A stretch of 45,453 nt of DNA. Origin: Marinifilum sp. D737. GTDB lineage: Bacteria; Bacteroidota; Bacteroidia; Bacteroidales; Marinifilaceae. The DNA lies in NCBI RefSeq assembly GCF_026672275.1, contig NZ_JANQCD010000034.1:1-45453 (forward strand), written 5' to 3'. The notes beneath the pieces are model-generated. The model was not told the origin of the DNA. It saw nothing but the letters and a program-made list of their open reading frames with translations, and made no database searches. The position numbers and the translations under genes were made by a program. Each line of letters starts with the position of its first letter. Position 1 is the stretch's first letter. Below, in pieces: positions 1 to 6,915 of the stretch.

Positions 1-209
1 CCTTCCTGCTTCTTTTAACCACAGAGAGCACAGAGATACACAGGGATGATTCTATTTTTAAATGGTAAGCTATTCAAGTACGGAACAACTAAAAATGCAC
101 AAATCACTAATCCTTCCTGCTTCTTTTAACCACAGAGAGCACAGAGAACACAGAGATGGTTCTATTTTATTAACCACAGAGAACACAGGGATACACAGAG
201 TTAAAAACA
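1..209. repeat. Direct repeats of the ACCACAGAG family
   Basis: A ~57-bp segment beginning CCTTCCTGCTTCTTTTAACC occurs at about 1-57 and again at about 112-168. A shorter third copy of the ACCACAGAGAACACAG core lies at about 173-205. Within each copy the triplet-like units CACAGAG/ACACAGG recur. Such sequences are common dispersed intergenic repeats in Bacteroidota. An open frame runs through here but consists of translated repeat, so no gene is called between 1 and 320. Confidence 0.75.
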
Positions 210-320
210 ATCACATCAAGTTGCCATTCAACATATTTGAAAATCACATCAACTCGGTTGTTTTAACTACTTTTAATGCTCACAATTCAACCTTAAATTA
301 AACAAGCAAAACACACTTTT

Positions 321-1901
321 ATGAAACGTAAGCTAAAACTCATCCTCATTGCCATTTTCATCCTGGCAGTTCACAATTCCTATGGGCAAAAAGATCCTGT
401 GGTAAAAAAAATTATCGAGATTGGAAAAACCGACAACCAGTGCATGGATCACCTGGATATCCTGAGCAACCGCTTCGGAGGCAGACTAATTGGTTCGAAT
501 GCCTATGACAATTCTGCTGCATGGGCAGCAAGCAAATTCAAAGAATGGGGCATGGAAGTGATCATGGATGAAGTTGGCAGTCTACCCGTAGGCTTTAATC
601 GTGGTCCATGGTTCGGAAGAATGCTTGGCGGAGACAACATGCACCTGCACTTTGCAACTCCTTCGTACACAGTAGGAACAAAAGGAGTACAAAAAGGACA
701 TGTGCTGTTAGAACCCAAAACTCAACGTCAATTCGATCGCATGAAGGGCAAACTAAAAGGTGCCTGGGTGCTTATTGGTGGAAAAAACAAAGGGTGGCCA
801 ATCGATTATTCGGAAAAAGCAGAAGAACGCAGAGCAGAAATTCGTGCAGAAAATGCAAAAATTGAGAAGAAAAACGACAGCATCAGAAGAATTAACTGGA
901 GAAACAGACATGGAGAACAAGTTGAATTGATTCCCCTAAAAGAAGAGCCAGCTTTATTCTACAAACAAATGGTAAATGCTGGTATTCTGGGAATTATTCA
1001 GTCGGCTAAACTTCCAATTGCTGCCATGTACGACAGAAAGAACCTGATGGATATGACTTTTGAGACACTTCCCGAAATTCCGGACATCAAACTGAATGAA
1101 CATCAATACAAAACCATTGCTCAAATGGCAAAAGAACGCCAACGATTTGAACTGGAGTTTGACATTCGCAATCATTTTAGAATGGGTCCCGTGAAGTACC
1201 ATAGTGTAATTGGTGTCATCAAGGGAAGCAAATACCCGAATGAGTATGTAATTATGGGTGGACATTTGGATGCTTTTGATATTGCAACAGGAGGTGTTGA
1301 TAATGGATCTGGTGTTTCGCCAGCCATGGAAGCTGCCCGCCTGATCATGAAAGCAGGTGGAAAACCAAAGAGAACGATTTTGGTTTGCCTTTGGGCCGGT
1401 GAAGAATTTGGCTTATTAGGTTCAAAACATTGGATCAAAACCAACCCGGAAAAGTTGGATAAAATTGCGAACATGTTTAATCGCGACAGCGGACCAACAG
1501 CTACCACTAGCCTGAGCGTTACGGAGGCCATGTGGGACGACATGGAAAAGATCTGCAAACCACTCTCAACCATTAATCCAGATATTCCTTTTACACTGAA
1601 AAAGCGACAGGCAACCAAGCGTCCTAAAACGCCATGGGGAACCGACAGTGGTCCGTTTGCAGTAGCAGGCGTTCCTACAATGGAATTTGGAAAAACCGAT
1701 CATTTTGGATATGATTTCAGCTACAGGGAAATCTGGCATACCGAGAGAGATTTGTACAACATGAGTATTGCAGAATACCAGGAACATTCTTCTATTGTAA
1801 CAGCCGTTGTGGTATATGGAATTGCGAACCTGAATCATCTTCTCTCCCGTGAAGGATATTATATAAAGGAAGGGGACAAGAAGGAGATGACGGAGAAGTA
1901 A
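321..1901 (+). CDS. Secreted M28-family zinc metallopeptidase
   Basis: This 526-residue protein has a Sec signal peptide at residues 1-22 (basic MKRKLK, hydrophobic core, cleavage near SYG-Q). The middle part, about residues 110-290, fits a protease-associated insert. The catalytic domain is at about 295-510. Zinc ligands typical of M28 are visible: His315 in GGHLDAFD, Asp327 in GGVDNGSG, the Glu361-Glu362 pair in WAGEEFGLLG, Asp389 in NRDSG, and a late His in WHTERDLYN. Family members are aminopeptidases or carboxypeptidases acting in the periplasm or outside the cell; the substrate cannot be told from sequence. It stands alone, with an A-rich leader (CAAGCAAAACACAC) before the ATG. An 8-bp tandem repeat starts immediately after the stop codon. 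Confidence 0.9.
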   Translation: MKRKLKLILIAIFILAVHNSYGQKDPVVKKIIEIGKTDNQCMDHLDILSNRFGGRLIGSNAYDNSAAWAASKFKEWGMEVIMDEVGSLPVGFNRGPWFGRMLGGDNMHLHFATPSYTVGTKGVQKGHVLLEPKTQRQFDRMKGKLKGAWVLIGGKNKGWPIDYSEKAEERRAEIRAENAKIEKKNDSIRRINWRNRHGEQVELIPLKEEPALFYKQMVNAGILGIIQSAKLPIAAMYDRKNLMDMTFETLPEIPDIKLNEHQYKTIAQMAKERQRFELEFDIRNHFRMGPVKYHSVIGVIKGSKYPNEYVIMGGHLDAFDIATGGVDNGSGVSPAMEAARLIMKAGGKPKRTILVCLWAGEEFGLLGSKHWIKTNPEKLDKIANMFNRDSGPTATTSLSVTEAMWDDMEKICKPLSTINPDIPFTLKKRQATKRPKTPWGTDSGPFAVAGVPTMEFGKTDHFGYDFSYREIWHTERDLYNMSIAEYQEHSSIVTAVVVYGIANLNHLLSREGYYIKEGDKKEMTEK

Positions 1902-1960
1902 ATGAGTAAATGAGTGAATGAGTAAATGGGTGAATGAGTGAATGAGTAAATGAGTGAATG
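1902..1960. repeat. 8-bp tandem repeat ATGAGT(A/G)A
   Basis: Seven consecutive 8-bp units plus a partial eighth, mostly alternating ATGAGTAA and ATGAGTGA, with one unit reading ATGGGTGA. The array begins directly at the stop codon of the M28 peptidase gene. The unit length is not a multiple of three, so copy-number changes would shift frames, but no gene reads through it. Confidence 0.85.
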
Positions 1961-2014
1961 TAGATAGAACTCATGTCATTTCACCCTTTTACCAAAAGAG
2001 AGAAAAAACAAAAC

Positions 2015-2058
2015 AAGCCAGGGTAAGAATGCTGATAAACTTCAACCCTGGCTTTGTA
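2015..2058. terminator. Putative terminator between convergent genes
   Basis: A 10-bp stem, AAGCCAGGGT at 2015-2024 with ACCCTGGCTT at 2045-2054, encloses a 20-nt loop and is followed on the plus strand by TGTATTTT. It lies between the M28 gene and the convergent membrane-protein gene. The large loop and interrupted T tract make it a moderate call. Confidence 0.55.
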
Positions 2059-2118
2059 TTTTCAAATCAATCTCGCTGCCACTTGCAAGGAGATCATCCT
2101 CAATTTCATAACTTTTCC

Positions 2119-2556
2119 TTACAGGTCCTTATAAATTCTCACCTGCCTGAAACCAAGAACAAAAAGAGCAAGTAACTTGATCACTTCCATTGCTATATAC
2201 ATTAAATGAACCGAGCTTTTTTCGGGCTGCATTCCTTGCATGATTAGTTGTGTATGCTCATTAAGTTCTGGCAGGAGATAACCCGATTGTGCCACAATAA
2301 ATGTAAAGATTGTGATCCCGGTTACCACTACCACCTTATCGGTATAGTATACAAACAGGTACACCAGCATAATAGCGGTAAAAATCCGCTCTACAAAATT
2401 CAATGCCCCAAACACATGCATTCCTACCTCTAAAGCCGTTGGAGTATCTAGTGATTCTGCACGAAATTTAACCCAGGCCTCCATAAAACTAATGGCAAGA
2501 ATAAAACCTGCCCAAATAAAAGTGACTACAAAACCGTATTTTATAAATTTACTCAT
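2119..2556 (-). CDS. Small four-helix integral membrane protein, unknown function
   Basis: The 145-residue product is mostly hydrophobic, with about four membrane spans near residues 7-27, 50-72, 76-94 and 112-136 and short charged loops. I do not recognise a characterised family. The overall layout (N-terminal Lys, a helix with Trp/Phe, an acidic Glu-Ala-Trp pair after helix 1, and a final helix followed by a basic tail) recalls DUF4149/TMEM205-like small membrane proteins, but that is a loose resemblance. It is monocistronic and convergent with the M28 peptidase gene. The first ATG is used because helix 1 begins soon after it. Confidence 0.7.
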   Translation of the reverse strand: MSKFIKYGFVVTFIWAGFILAISFMEAWVKFRAESLDTPTALEVGMHVFGALNFVERIFTAIMLVYLFVYYTDKVVVVTGITIFTFIVAQSGYLLPELNEHTQLIMQGMQPEKSSVHLMYIAMEVIKLLALFVLGFRQVRIYKDL

Positions 2557-2680
2557 ATCTTATTTTATTATTTTGAATGAATAAAAATAAGAAAAGAATC
2601 ATTAGCTCAAACAAAAAAAAGAAGTACCGATTCAAAAAAATCAATGAGAATCCGAACTCAAGTCGGAGTCTCAAACTGCT

Positions 2681-2731
2681 AAAATTTAAATCCGCGTAAA
2701 TCCGTTGCATCCGTGTCATTCGTGTTCCATG
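2681..2731. repeat. Dispersed ATCCGCG/ATCCGTGT repeat
   Basis: The segment carries the series AAATCCGCGTAAATCCG, TGCATCCGTG and TCATTCGTGTTCC. A copy in inverted orientation is recognisable at about 17003-17044 and a short one at about 13390-13425. It is non-coding and of a type scattered between genes in this phylum. Confidence 0.65.
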
Positions 2732-2779
2732 ACCTCCACTCAGAAGCCCTGGAGCCGGACAATTAAGAAGCTAACCTGT

Positions 2780-3030
2780 GCAAATCATTGATATTATTAT
2801 TTCACTTCACGAACTACTATTTCACTGCTCTAGCCGCAGAGGCTCTTACTTTTTCCATTGATAAAAAAGTAAGCAAAAAATCTAGGGCGAGTAAGCTCAA
2901 ACCACCTATACTTGAAAACTTAAAGTGCGGCCGGGTGATCTTCGAACAAAGTTCTCAGCTTCCCGGTCTTACTAAAAGTTTTCTGCGTCTATCTGGCTTG
3001 ATCTTCCAATGCCCCGTTGGGCCGCCATAA
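2780..3030. repeat. Probable dispersed intergenic element, non-coding
   Basis: This stretch contains an imperfect inverted repeat around CTTACTTTTT and AAAAAAGTAAG (2846-2876), followed by GC-richer sequence with many C/T runs (GTGCGGCCGGG, CCCCGTTGGGCCG), unlike the AT-rich flanks. It can be translated, but the frame has no ribosome-binding context or recognisable domain. Similar sequence with a central SIDKKVSKKS-like translation is, from general experience, a recurrent spurious reading frame in Bacteroidota. I call it a repeat by appearance; only one copy is in this window. Confidence 0.4.
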
Positions 3031-3114
3031 GCCTGTAACTCCCTTTAAGAATTTCAAACCAAGATGACACTTCTAGCAAGTTAATACATGAATCATTTCC
3101 GAACCTTCATTCAC

Positions 3115-3142
3115 AAAAAAGGCCTCATTAAAAATGAAGCCT
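3115..3142 (-). terminator. Intrinsic terminator of the YugP-like gene
   Basis: Read on the minus strand, AGGCTTCATT pairs with AATGAGGCCT across a 3-4-nt loop (one U-G pair) and is followed by six T. It lies 23 bp past the stop of the metallopeptidase gene at 3165. Confidence 0.85.
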
Positions 3143-3164
3143 CTCCTTTATCTTATATAAATCA

Positions 3165-3842
3165 TTACTCTCTCCTACCCATATACATCATCACGTAATA
3201 CATTAGCGTAGCCAAAGAAGACAATGCAGCAACAATGTATGTATATGCTGCCCATCGCAATGCATCATCTGCACTTTTTTGTGACTCGTAAGTAGTAATC
3301 CCGGTTGTCTTCAGCCACTTTAGCGCCCTGTTACTGGCATCAATTTCAACTGGCAAAGTAATAATACTAAACAAAGTAGTTGCTGCAAACATTACAATAC
3401 CCGCAAGTAGTAACTGTGGAAAGGAATTAATCATGATAATACCAGCCAATAAAATCCACTGCACCCATTTCGAGCTAAAGCTTACCACCGGCACCAAAGC
3501 CGATCTCATTTGCAACCACGAATAAGCCTGTGCATGCTGAATTGCATGTCCTGTTTCGTGAGCAGCCACTGCAGCAGCTGCAACATTTCGTCCATGATAC
3601 ACTTCCTGGCTCAAGTTAATTGTTTTCTCAGCCGGATTGTAATGATCTGACAACTGTCCACTTACTGATCCTATCCTAACTCCCGTTACTCCATGATCTC
3701 TCAACATCTGCTCTACCACCTCTTTTCCACTCATTCCATTTGAGGTAGGAATTTGAGAGTATTTTTGAAATCGCGACTTTAACTGATGACTTACCAGCCA
3801 ACTCAACAAAGTAAATCCTATAAAAATTATCCAAATGCTCAT
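3165..3842 (-). CDS. Membrane zinc metallopeptidase, YugP family
   Basis: The 225-residue protein has an N-terminal membrane helix (residues 1-17), the zincin motif HETGH at residues 95-99 within AAVAAHETGHAIQHA, and three further hydrophobic segments at about 125-140, 142-165 and 198-218. This layout, the central HExxH and the length match the YugP-type neutral zinc metallopeptidase family of bacterial inner membranes. Family members are thought to be membrane proteases, but their substrates are largely unknown. The gene is monocistronic, with a clear terminator downstream and about 275 bp of intergenic sequence upstream, shared with the divergent acyltransferase gene. Confidence 0.88.
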   Translation of the reverse strand: MSIWIIFIGFTLLSWLVSHQLKSRFQKYSQIPTSNGMSGKEVVEQMLRDHGVTGVRIGSVSGQLSDHYNPAEKTINLSQEVYHGRNVAAAAVAAHETGHAIQHAQAYSWLQMRSALVPVVSFSSKWVQWILLAGIIMINSFPQLLLAGIVMFAATTLFSIITLPVEIDASNRALKWLKTTGITTYESQKSADDALRWAAYTYIVAALSSLATLMYYVMMYMGRRE

Positions 3843-4056
3843 ATTCTCTCGTTTTATTATTTCAATTCACTTGAATCAAATTCTTTGCCAATATATAATC
3901 ATTTCATATTAGTGCCGATTTGTCAGTCACAACTTTGAGCTCATGCTGTTTGTATCACAATCAAAATCACCCCCCTAAACTTGTTATCCTAAAATCCAAA
4001 TCTTTGAATTTCAGACAGATTTACAAGCTGAAAATCCAAAAAATCGTTACATTTTC

Positions 4057-4086
4057 TTAGATTTACACATATAATGCTTATTTTTG
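4057..4086 (+). promoter_or_regulatory. Putative sigma-ABfr-type promoter
   Basis: The -7 box TATTTTTG at 4079-4086 fits TAnnTTTG exactly and lies 31 bp before the acyltransferase ATG. The -33 region is weak (TTAG, 18 bp upstream). Confidence 0.5.
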
Positions 4087-4117
4087 CCACTCCTTAAAAA
4101 ACTAATTCAACCAAAGA

Positions 4118-5287
4118 ATGATCACCGAATCAGATTTTGATGACATAAGACCATATAACGATTCAGAGGTAGTTGAAGTCATTAATCGCCTTCTTCAGGA
4201 AGAAGCGTTTATTAAATTTGCGCAACAACTTTTTCCAGGTTTCACAAAAGAAATGATAGAAAAAGCCTTGAGCGAAGTGAAAAGCATCAAGGAATTCCAG
4301 GGTAATTTTATTATCCGATTGGCGCAACACATTATCGACAACACAACCAAAGGAATCACAATTGACGGATTGGAAAACTTAGACCCTAACGAAAGTTATC
4401 TATTCATTTCTGATCATCGTGATATTATCCTTGATTCAGCACTACTTAATGTAATGCTACATCACCATGGTTTTGAAACCACTGAAATCGCAATTGGAAG
4501 TAACCTATTGATTCAGCCATGGATTGCTGATTTAGTAAAGCTGAACAAAAGTTTTGTTGTAAACAGAAATGTAACCGTTCGCCAGATGTTGGAAAGCTCA
4601 AAACAACTTTCGAATTACATCAACTTTGCTTTGAACACCAAGAAATCCTCTATTTGGATTGCCCAGCGTGAAGGACGAACAAAAGATGGTGATGACAGAA
4701 CGCAACAAAGTCTTTTAAAAATGCTACAAATGAGTGGTGGAAAAGAATTTTGTTCTCACTTTAAAAATCTAAGAATTGTTCCTGTTGCCATTTCTTATGA
4801 ATACGAGCCTTGCGATGCAATGAAAACGCTCGAAGTTCATTTAAAAGAAACCGAATCCGGATATCAAAAAACTGCGAAAGATGACTTAAGAAGTATGATT
4901 CGCGGAATGATCAACGAAAAAGGTCGTGTTCACTTCCACATTGGCAAACCAATATCTCAAATGTTGGATACCATAGAGGACATGGATGAAAGCAAAGATA
5001 AATTCAAAGCACTTGCTGATTTAATTGATTACAGAATTCACAAAAATTACAAATTGTGGCCTGACAATTACATTGCTTACGACATTGTAAACAACAGCAA
5101 AGAGTTTCTTGACAAATACACCATTGAGGAAAAAGAATTGTTCCTTAAACATATGGAAAAGAAAATTGCTACAATCGAAGACCGTGCAGAAAACATGGAA
5201 AGATTACACCAGATCTTCTTTGAGATTTACGCAAACCCTGTAAAAAACAGGTTAGAATTAACAAAACCAGAATTTGTTGAAGATTAA
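4118..5287 (+). CDS. Glycerol-phosphate acyltransferase-like protein (PlsB/PlsC fold)
   Basis: The 389-residue protein has no membrane helix. Acyltransferase blocks are visible: motif I SDHRDIILDS near residues 104-113, an IWIAQREGRTKDGD block near 188-201 corresponding to the phosphate-binding FPEG-type motif, and VPVAISYEYEPCD near 226-238 corresponding to block IV. These place it in the lysophospholipid/glycerol-3-phosphate acyltransferase superfamily, which moves a fatty acyl group onto a glycerol-phosphate backbone at the inner membrane. In motif I the His is followed by Asp at +2 and +6, not the usual Asp at +5, a variation to confirm by alignment. An all-alpha extension (residues 290-389) follows the catalytic core. 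It has its own promoter and a terminator right after the stop. Confidence 0.8.
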   Translation: MITESDFDDIRPYNDSEVVEVINRLLQEEAFIKFAQQLFPGFTKEMIEKALSEVKSIKEFQGNFIIRLAQHIIDNTTKGITIDGLENLDPNESYLFISDHRDIILDSALLNVMLHHHGFETTEIAIGSNLLIQPWIADLVKLNKSFVVNRNVTVRQMLESSKQLSNYINFALNTKKSSIWIAQREGRTKDGDDRTQQSLLKMLQMSGGKEFCSHFKNLRIVPVAISYEYEPCDAMKTLEVHLKETESGYQKTAKDDLRSMIRGMINEKGRVHFHIGKPISQMLDTIEDMDESKDKFKALADLIDYRIHKNYKLWPDNYIAYDIVNNSKEFLDKYTIEEKELFLKHMEKKIATIEDRAENMERLHQIFFEIYANPVKNRLELTKPEFVED

Positions 5288-5294
5288 ATAACTC

Positions 5295-5323
5295 AAAAGG
5301 CTTTCATAACGAAAGCCTTTTTT
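5295..5323 (+). terminator. Intrinsic terminator of the acyltransferase gene
   Basis: AAAAGGCTTTC pairs with GAAAGCCTTTT around the loop ATAAC and ends in a T run. It starts 8 bp after the stop codon. Confidence 0.92.
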
Positions 5324-5391
5324 ATTGCTTTTTCTTTTTATTGAACGAGAATTTTAATAATTTCGGTCAACGAAAAATCAACTATACAATT

Positions 5392-5607
5392 ATGAAATTG
5401 ATAAAGTTTCTTCTGATCATGTCTACCTTTTTAATAATGGTAGCCGCAATTTTTAATCTTTTAAATGCCAATGCCGAAACACCGGACAGAACCGGCGTTT
5501 ACATCGAGCTAGTTGTAATGTTTGTACTTACGCTTACGATGGTATTATTGAACAACGTAGAAAAAAAGATGAAACAATTGGAAAACAAACAGGATCAGGA
5601 GCTTTAA
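5392..5607 (+). CDS. Small two-helix membrane protein, unknown
   Basis: From the ATG at 5392 the product is 71 residues, with two hydrophobic segments at about 5-25 and 36-54, a short polar loop (ANAETPDRTG) and a charged C-terminal tail rich in Lys, Glu and Gln. A longer frame begins at a TTG at 5341, but its extra 17 residues (rich in Asn) look like leader sequence, so the ATG is preferred. No family is recognised. It is isolated between two intrinsic terminators, so it must have its own promoter in the 70 bp upstream. Confidence 0.6.
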   Translation: MKLIKFLLIMSTFLIMVAAIFNLLNANAETPDRTGVYIELVVMFVLTLTMVLLNNVEKKMKQLENKQDQEL

Positions 5608-5621
5608 CAGCTCCTTTTTTT
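5597..5621 (+). terminator. Intrinsic terminator overlapping a stop codon
   Basis: AGGAGCT (5597-5603) pairs with AGCTCCT (5609-5615), followed by seven T. The loop contains the TAA stop codon of the preceding small gene, so terminating ribosomes would cover the hairpin. Confidence 0.88.
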
Positions 5622-5773
5622 ATGCCCAAAACCTACAAATCACAGGCATTAAAAAGTTTGAAAAATTGAATTACCCAAATCCTAAATAATGTTAAGGCTT
5701 GTTAATGCATTCAATATTTCAATAAAGATTTTGGTATATTCGAATGCAAGCTCAAAACAAAAAGAAAAAAGTA

Positions 5774-5968
5774 ATGCTAGAACAAACAAAAATTGTACTA
5801 TCTAACGTCAGCTTTGACTTAGGCTTATTTCGAAAAGAACTTATTAAGGCACTTAAATGGTTACAACCATCAGAAGTTGCCGCTCTTAAAAATTGGTGTT
5901 CGGAAAATTTTTCAGGCCGTTTCGATGAAATCGCAACTGAAGTTCTCCATCCACAATTGTCTTTATAA
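5774..5968 (+). CDS. Small soluble protein, unknown
   Basis: The 64-residue product begins MLEQTKIVLS and is predicted mostly helical, with Phe/Trp positions (FRKELIKALKWL, LKNWCSENF) suggesting a small folded domain. The ATG at 5774 is chosen; an in-frame ATG at 5744 would add ten residues (MQAQNKKKKV), a lysine run that more likely reflects an A-rich leader. No family is recognised. It is monocistronic with a strong terminator 23 bp downstream, which supports a real transcription unit. Confidence 0.6.
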   Translation: MLEQTKIVLSNVSFDLGLFRKELIKALKWLQPSEVAALKNWCSENFSGRFDEIATEVLHPQLSL

Positions 5969-5990
5969 TATTTATAGCAAGAAATAATAC

Positions 5991-6021
5991 AGAGAGGTAC
6001 AACACACCTCTCTTTTTTTTT
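5991..6021 (+). terminator. Intrinsic terminator
   Basis: AGAGAGGT pairs with ACCTCTCT around ACAACAC and is followed by eight or more T. It lies 22 bp after the stop of the 64-residue protein gene. Confidence 0.92.
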
Positions 6022-6091
6022 GTTTGTAATACCGATTATGAATTAGAATGGCTCTATGTGATTTATAATGGGTAATTCTAAAGAAGTGCCT

Positions 6092-6127
6092 AAAGTACTT
6101 AGAATACTTGCAGTACTTAAAGTATTG
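6092..6127. repeat. Degenerate 9-bp tandem repeat
   Basis: Four consecutive 9-mers: AAAGTACTT, AGAATACTT, GCAGTACTT, AAAGTATTG. The rest of the 5969-6453 gap (about 485 bp) holds a terminator, this array, the palindrome at 6347 and otherwise AT-rich sequence with no convincing gene. Confidence 0.6.
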
Positions 6128-6346
6128 GTACGATAATGTTTTTTTAATCCCTTTATTCAATACAAGCTTAAATGAGTAATTGTAATGTTTATACCATACA
6201 TTTTAATTTTAAGTACTATTTAGTAACTCACCCACTAAAAATCATTTAGAACCATTAGAATGAACCTTTTGTTCGCATTACTCCAAAAGACTAACCAATT
6301 ATATATCGGCATTTCAATTTAACATTCCACAGTTTCGCTAAAGCTC

Positions 6347-6364
6347 TCCCGATTGCAATCGGGA
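6347..6364. repeat. 18-bp perfect palindrome, TCCCGAT class
   Basis: TCCCGATTG/CAATCGGGA is perfectly symmetric. A sister palindrome with the same arms and a different centre is at 42953-42970. Such palindromes occur in many copies in Bacteroidota intergenic regions. Confidence 0.75.
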
Positions 6365-6453
6365 CTGAAATTTAAGTGGTATAATTTCCTATCAGTGACC
6401 CATTTCCAATTCGAAAAATTAGCTTAACTTCGCAGCTGATAAAATTTAAAGAG

Positions 6454-6750
6454 ATGATAAAGTTTAAACGTCATATTAAAGTTGATGATCAGGTATTCGA
6501 AACCTGGTTTGGGATGGACATTAAGAAAAAAGGTGGAAAACCTAATGTGAGTATATTTTACTATACCGATGATCCAAACGAAGAATTAAGTGTTCACCAA
6601 CTAATTAAAGGGAATTTTACAAGCAAAGATGAAGCTGTAAAATATGGAACACGTTTTATGCGTAGAATGTATCAAGATATGATTAAACGTGAAAATGAAG
6701 GCAACAGTCAAGACAATGATGCAAATGAAGGCAGTGAGCTTTTAGACTGA
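6454..6750 (+). CDS. Small conserved-looking protein, unknown
   Basis: The 98-residue product starts MIKFKRHIKVDDQVFETWFG, with alternating hydrophobic positions suggesting beta strands in the first 60 residues and a helix (AVKYGTRFMRRMYQDMIK) followed by an acidic, Asn-rich tail. There is no signal peptide or membrane span. No family is recognised. A weak promoter-like TAACTTCG sits about 22 bp upstream of the ATG. A MITE-like inverted repeat begins 30 bp after the stop. Confidence 0.6.
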   Translation: MIKFKRHIKVDDQVFETWFGMDIKKKGGKPNVSIFYYTDDPNEELSVHQLIKGNFTSKDEAVKYGTRFMRRMYQDMIKRENEGNSQDNDANEGSELLD

Positions 6751-6779
6751 TCTCCTAATAATAACATGAGTATTTAAAT

Positions 6780-6869
6780 GATGAGGCTGTCCAAAAAAGT
6801 AAGATTGCCAGTATTATTTATGAAAGCCATTGAGCCTGCATAAAAGTTACTTTTTTGAACAACCTCATC
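6780..6869. mobile_element. MITE-like 90-bp element with 23-bp terminal inverted repeats
   Basis: The left arm at 6780-6802 (GATGAGGCTGTCC then AAAAAAGTAA) matches the reverse complement of the right arm at 6847-6869 (TTACTTTTTT then GAACAACCTCATC) at 21 of 23 positions. The 44-bp interior has no gene. The GAGGCTGTCCAAAA end resembles terminal repeats of several transposase-bearing IS elements (from memory). No convincing target-site duplication is visible. It could instead be a transcribed hairpin: the two mismatches become U-G pairs if it is read on the minus strand, just past the susD stop. Confidence 0.5.
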
Positions 6870-6915
6870 AAGAGCAAGAGTACGGGAGTATCACTCTAAG
6901 CGACTCCCAGGAGTT

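Noticed and set aside
62-301. Open frame of 79 codons at the left end
   Set aside because: It is a translation of the ACCACAGAG repeat, with no domain or start context.
2788-3030. Open frame of 80 codons
   Set aside because: Composition resembles the spurious frames of dispersed elements; no ribosome-binding context, no conserved domain.
6092-6127. CRISPR-like repetition
   Set aside because: The units are 9 bp, degenerate and contiguous with no spacers; no cas gene is in the window.
5972-6160. Lys/Tyr-rich open frame of 62 codons on the minus strand
   Set aside because: It is translated from the 9-bp repeat and a terminator.
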